Part shown: positions 62,765-64,000 of the stretch, one piece after another | How the letters are laid out: each line of letters begins with the position of its first letter | How positions within the stretch are numbered: position 1 is the stretch's first letter | From: Microbulbifer sp. SAOS-129_SWC | Lineage (GTDB): Bacteria; Pseudomonadota; Gammaproteobacteria; Pseudomonadales; Cellvibrionaceae | Assembly (NCBI RefSeq): GCF_039696035.1 | Contig: NZ_CP155567.1 | Coordinates: 2,351,001 to 2,415,000, forward strand | Direction of reading: 5' to 3' | DNA length: 64,000 nucleotides | The notes under the pieces: generated by a model | Seen by the model: the letters and a program-made list of their open reading frames with translations, nothing else | Told to the model about the DNA's origin: nothing | The model's database searches: none | Made by a program: the position numbers and the translations under genes

Positions 62765-63528
62765 AACTCTTCCGCAATCAACTGCTGTAACCGGCGCGTC
62801 TGCGGCCCCACCGCCCAGCGGCGCTCACCAAGCAACTCCACTACCGGCAGAACACCGCGCACACTGTTGCACAGGGCGACCTCATCCGCCGCAAGCAAGG
62901 CCTGCCATTGGACATCGACACCGGCCAGCGATATCCGTGCCCCCAGCCAGTCGCGCATCACGCCGCGCACACCACAGCGACTCAGGTCCGGCGTCAACCA
63001 GCGGTTGCCGCGGTACAGCAACAGGTTACAGCGCAGACTCTCGATCGCGCGCCCACTGTCATCCCGCAGCAGGCCGTCACAGCGATCCAGCTGGGGCAGC
63101 TCGCCCTTGGCGCGATTATATCCCGCGCGCTGCAGCGATTTGCAGCCCGGGTTGGCAGTTTCGGACGCGAGCAGGCGGGTCTCGCAGGGGAATAGCCGCA
63201 CGCCGAGAGTCAGCTCCGGCGTCGGCTCCAGCGGCGTCAGCGCCAGGTCCCAGTGCGATTGACCCTCCAGCAGGCCCAAGCGCAAGCGCAGCTTGGCGGC
63301 TTCGGCCGGGCAGTCGCGCGCGATGGCCGATACAGCGGCTTCAATCGTGTCGAGGGTGGCGGAATCGATCTGGCCGCTGCGTTCGAGCCGCGCGCGGTGC
63401 AACGGCCACAGCGGCACGCGCCCGCGCTGGCAGCGCATGGTTTCCAGCAGGCCGCCGCTATAGGCGGCGTCCGCAGGCAGGGAGGGGACGGGGGCGCCGT
63501 CGGCATGAAATTGCGGGAGAGTCGACAT
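62758..63528 (-). CDS. pabC: Aminodeoxychorismate lyase
   Basis: A fold-type IV PLP enzyme that splits aminodeoxychorismate to p-aminobenzoate and pyruvate for folate synthesis; it completes the step begun by PabB at 38033. The 256-residue protein has the PLP-lysine region CKSLQRAGYNRAKGELPQLDRCDGLLRDDSG and the C-terminal ADEVALCNSVRGVLPVVEL typical of class IV transaminases. N-terminal YSGGLLETMRCQRGRVPLWPLHRARL also fits. It lies between fabF and mltG, the usual place for pabC. Confidence 0.92.
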
Positions 63529-63565
63529 GACACGCGCGCGCGGCCCGCTACGCGGGCCACAGCAC

Positions 63566-64000
63566 TCAGACCCGCTTGAAGATCAGCGAGCCATTGGTGC
63601 CGCCAAAACCAAAGGAGTTGGACAGTACCGCGTCGATGCTCATCTGCTGCGCATCCCCCGGCACCAGGTTGATATCGCCGCAGGCCTCGTCCGGGTTTTC
63701 CAGGTTGATGGTCGGCGGTGCCACCTGTTCGCGCAGCGCCAACACCGAGAATATTGCCTCGATAGCACCGGCGGCGCCCAGCAGGTGGCCGGTCATGGAC
63801 TTGGTGGAGCTGACCGCAAGCTTGTCGGCCGCCGCGCCAAACACCGAGCGCACCGCGGCAATTTCGGCCTTGTCGCCAAGTGGCGTGGAAGTCCCGTGGG
63901 CATTGATGTACTGGATATCGTCAGCCCCCAGACCTGCGTCGCCCAGCGCATTGCGCATGGACAGCGCGGCACCGGCGCCATCTTCCGGCGGCGAAGTCAT
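63566..64000 (-). CDS. fabF: 3-oxoacyl-ACP synthase II, C-terminal part (gene runs off window)
   Basis: Elongates acyl-ACP chains in fatty-acid synthesis. The 144 codons seen are the C-terminal third of the thiolase-fold enzyme: both catalytic histidines in [15 protein letters not shown] and [15 protein letters not shown], and the closing loop [18 protein letters not shown]. The active cysteine lies beyond the window edge. It heads the operon with pabC 37 bases downstream. Confidence 0.95.
   Translation of the reverse strand: MTSPPEDGAGAALSMRNALGDAGLGADDIQYINAHGTSTPLGDKAEIAAVRSVFGAAADKLAVSSTKSMTGHLLGAAGAIEAIFSVLALREQVAPPTINLENPDEACGDINLVPGDAQQMSIDAVLSNSFGFGGTNGSLIFKRV

Overview
The window looks like chromosome from a high-GC marine-type gammaproteobacterium, most likely Cellvibrionales and close to Microbulbifer. 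This rests on the gene set and protein style (531-residue-class isocitrate lyase, PpsA/PpsR, CysB, PilZ-TatD and fabF-pabC-mltG-tmk-holB operons, TonB receptor, secreted M4 protease with PPC domains), not on any rRNA. No tRNA, rRNA, CRISPR array or prophage is visible.

Layout. 1-1164: 5' part of fdhD and a DUF202 membrane protein. 1262-9796: a two-carbon metabolism block, with malate synthase G, a LysR regulator, isocitrate lyase, acetate kinase and phosphate acetyltransferase; a perfect T-N11-A LysR-type dyad lies between lysR and aceA. 10002-10481: Spy-like periplasmic protein. 10772-27225: an accessory island with a REP-associated (Y1) transposase, an IS110-family element with a structured 3' non-coding tail, then a minus-strand Rhs polymorphic-toxin locus. 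Read in transcription order, the Rhs locus has a main gene of about 3,090 codons (signal peptide, FN3 repeats, SpvB, FG-GAP, RHS core, JAMM/DUF4329-like C-terminus) broken by a single-base frameshift; a lipoprotein that is probably its immunity partner; an orphan RHS piece ending in a GH24 lysozyme; a second candidate immunity lipoprotein; and a decayed RHS remnant. 27409-34206: acetyl-CoA hydrolase/transferase family protein, FadE-like acyl-CoA dehydrogenase, EamA transporter, RraA, YkuD transpeptidase. 34603-40878: ppsA and divergent ppsR, pabB, a small CxxC protein, cysB. 41049-42628: 5'-nucleotidase and TetR. 42810-48173: TonB receptor, PuuB-like oxidase and PuuA-like ligase, which share an 18-bp operator-like motif. 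48607-54692: M4 protease, Na+/alanine-type symporter, D-cysteine desulfhydrase-like enzyme, yajC, a short AraC regulator. 55137-64000: Bcp, DUF2244, mdh, then housekeeping operons (dut, tatD, pilZ; holB, tmk, mltG, pabC, fabF), separated by a repeat-rich intergenic stretch.

How the genes fit together. The glyoxylate-shunt enzymes, AckA-Pta, the acetyl-CoA hydrolase-like protein, FadE, PpsA/PpsR and Mdh together suggest a cell tuned to grow on acetate, fatty acids and amino acids with gluconeogenesis. The protease, symporter, TonB receptor and gamma-glutamyl-putrescine genes fit a peptide and amine scavenging life. The Rhs island is the most interesting part: both of its toxins are paired with lipidated candidate immunity proteins, which points to periplasmic targets.
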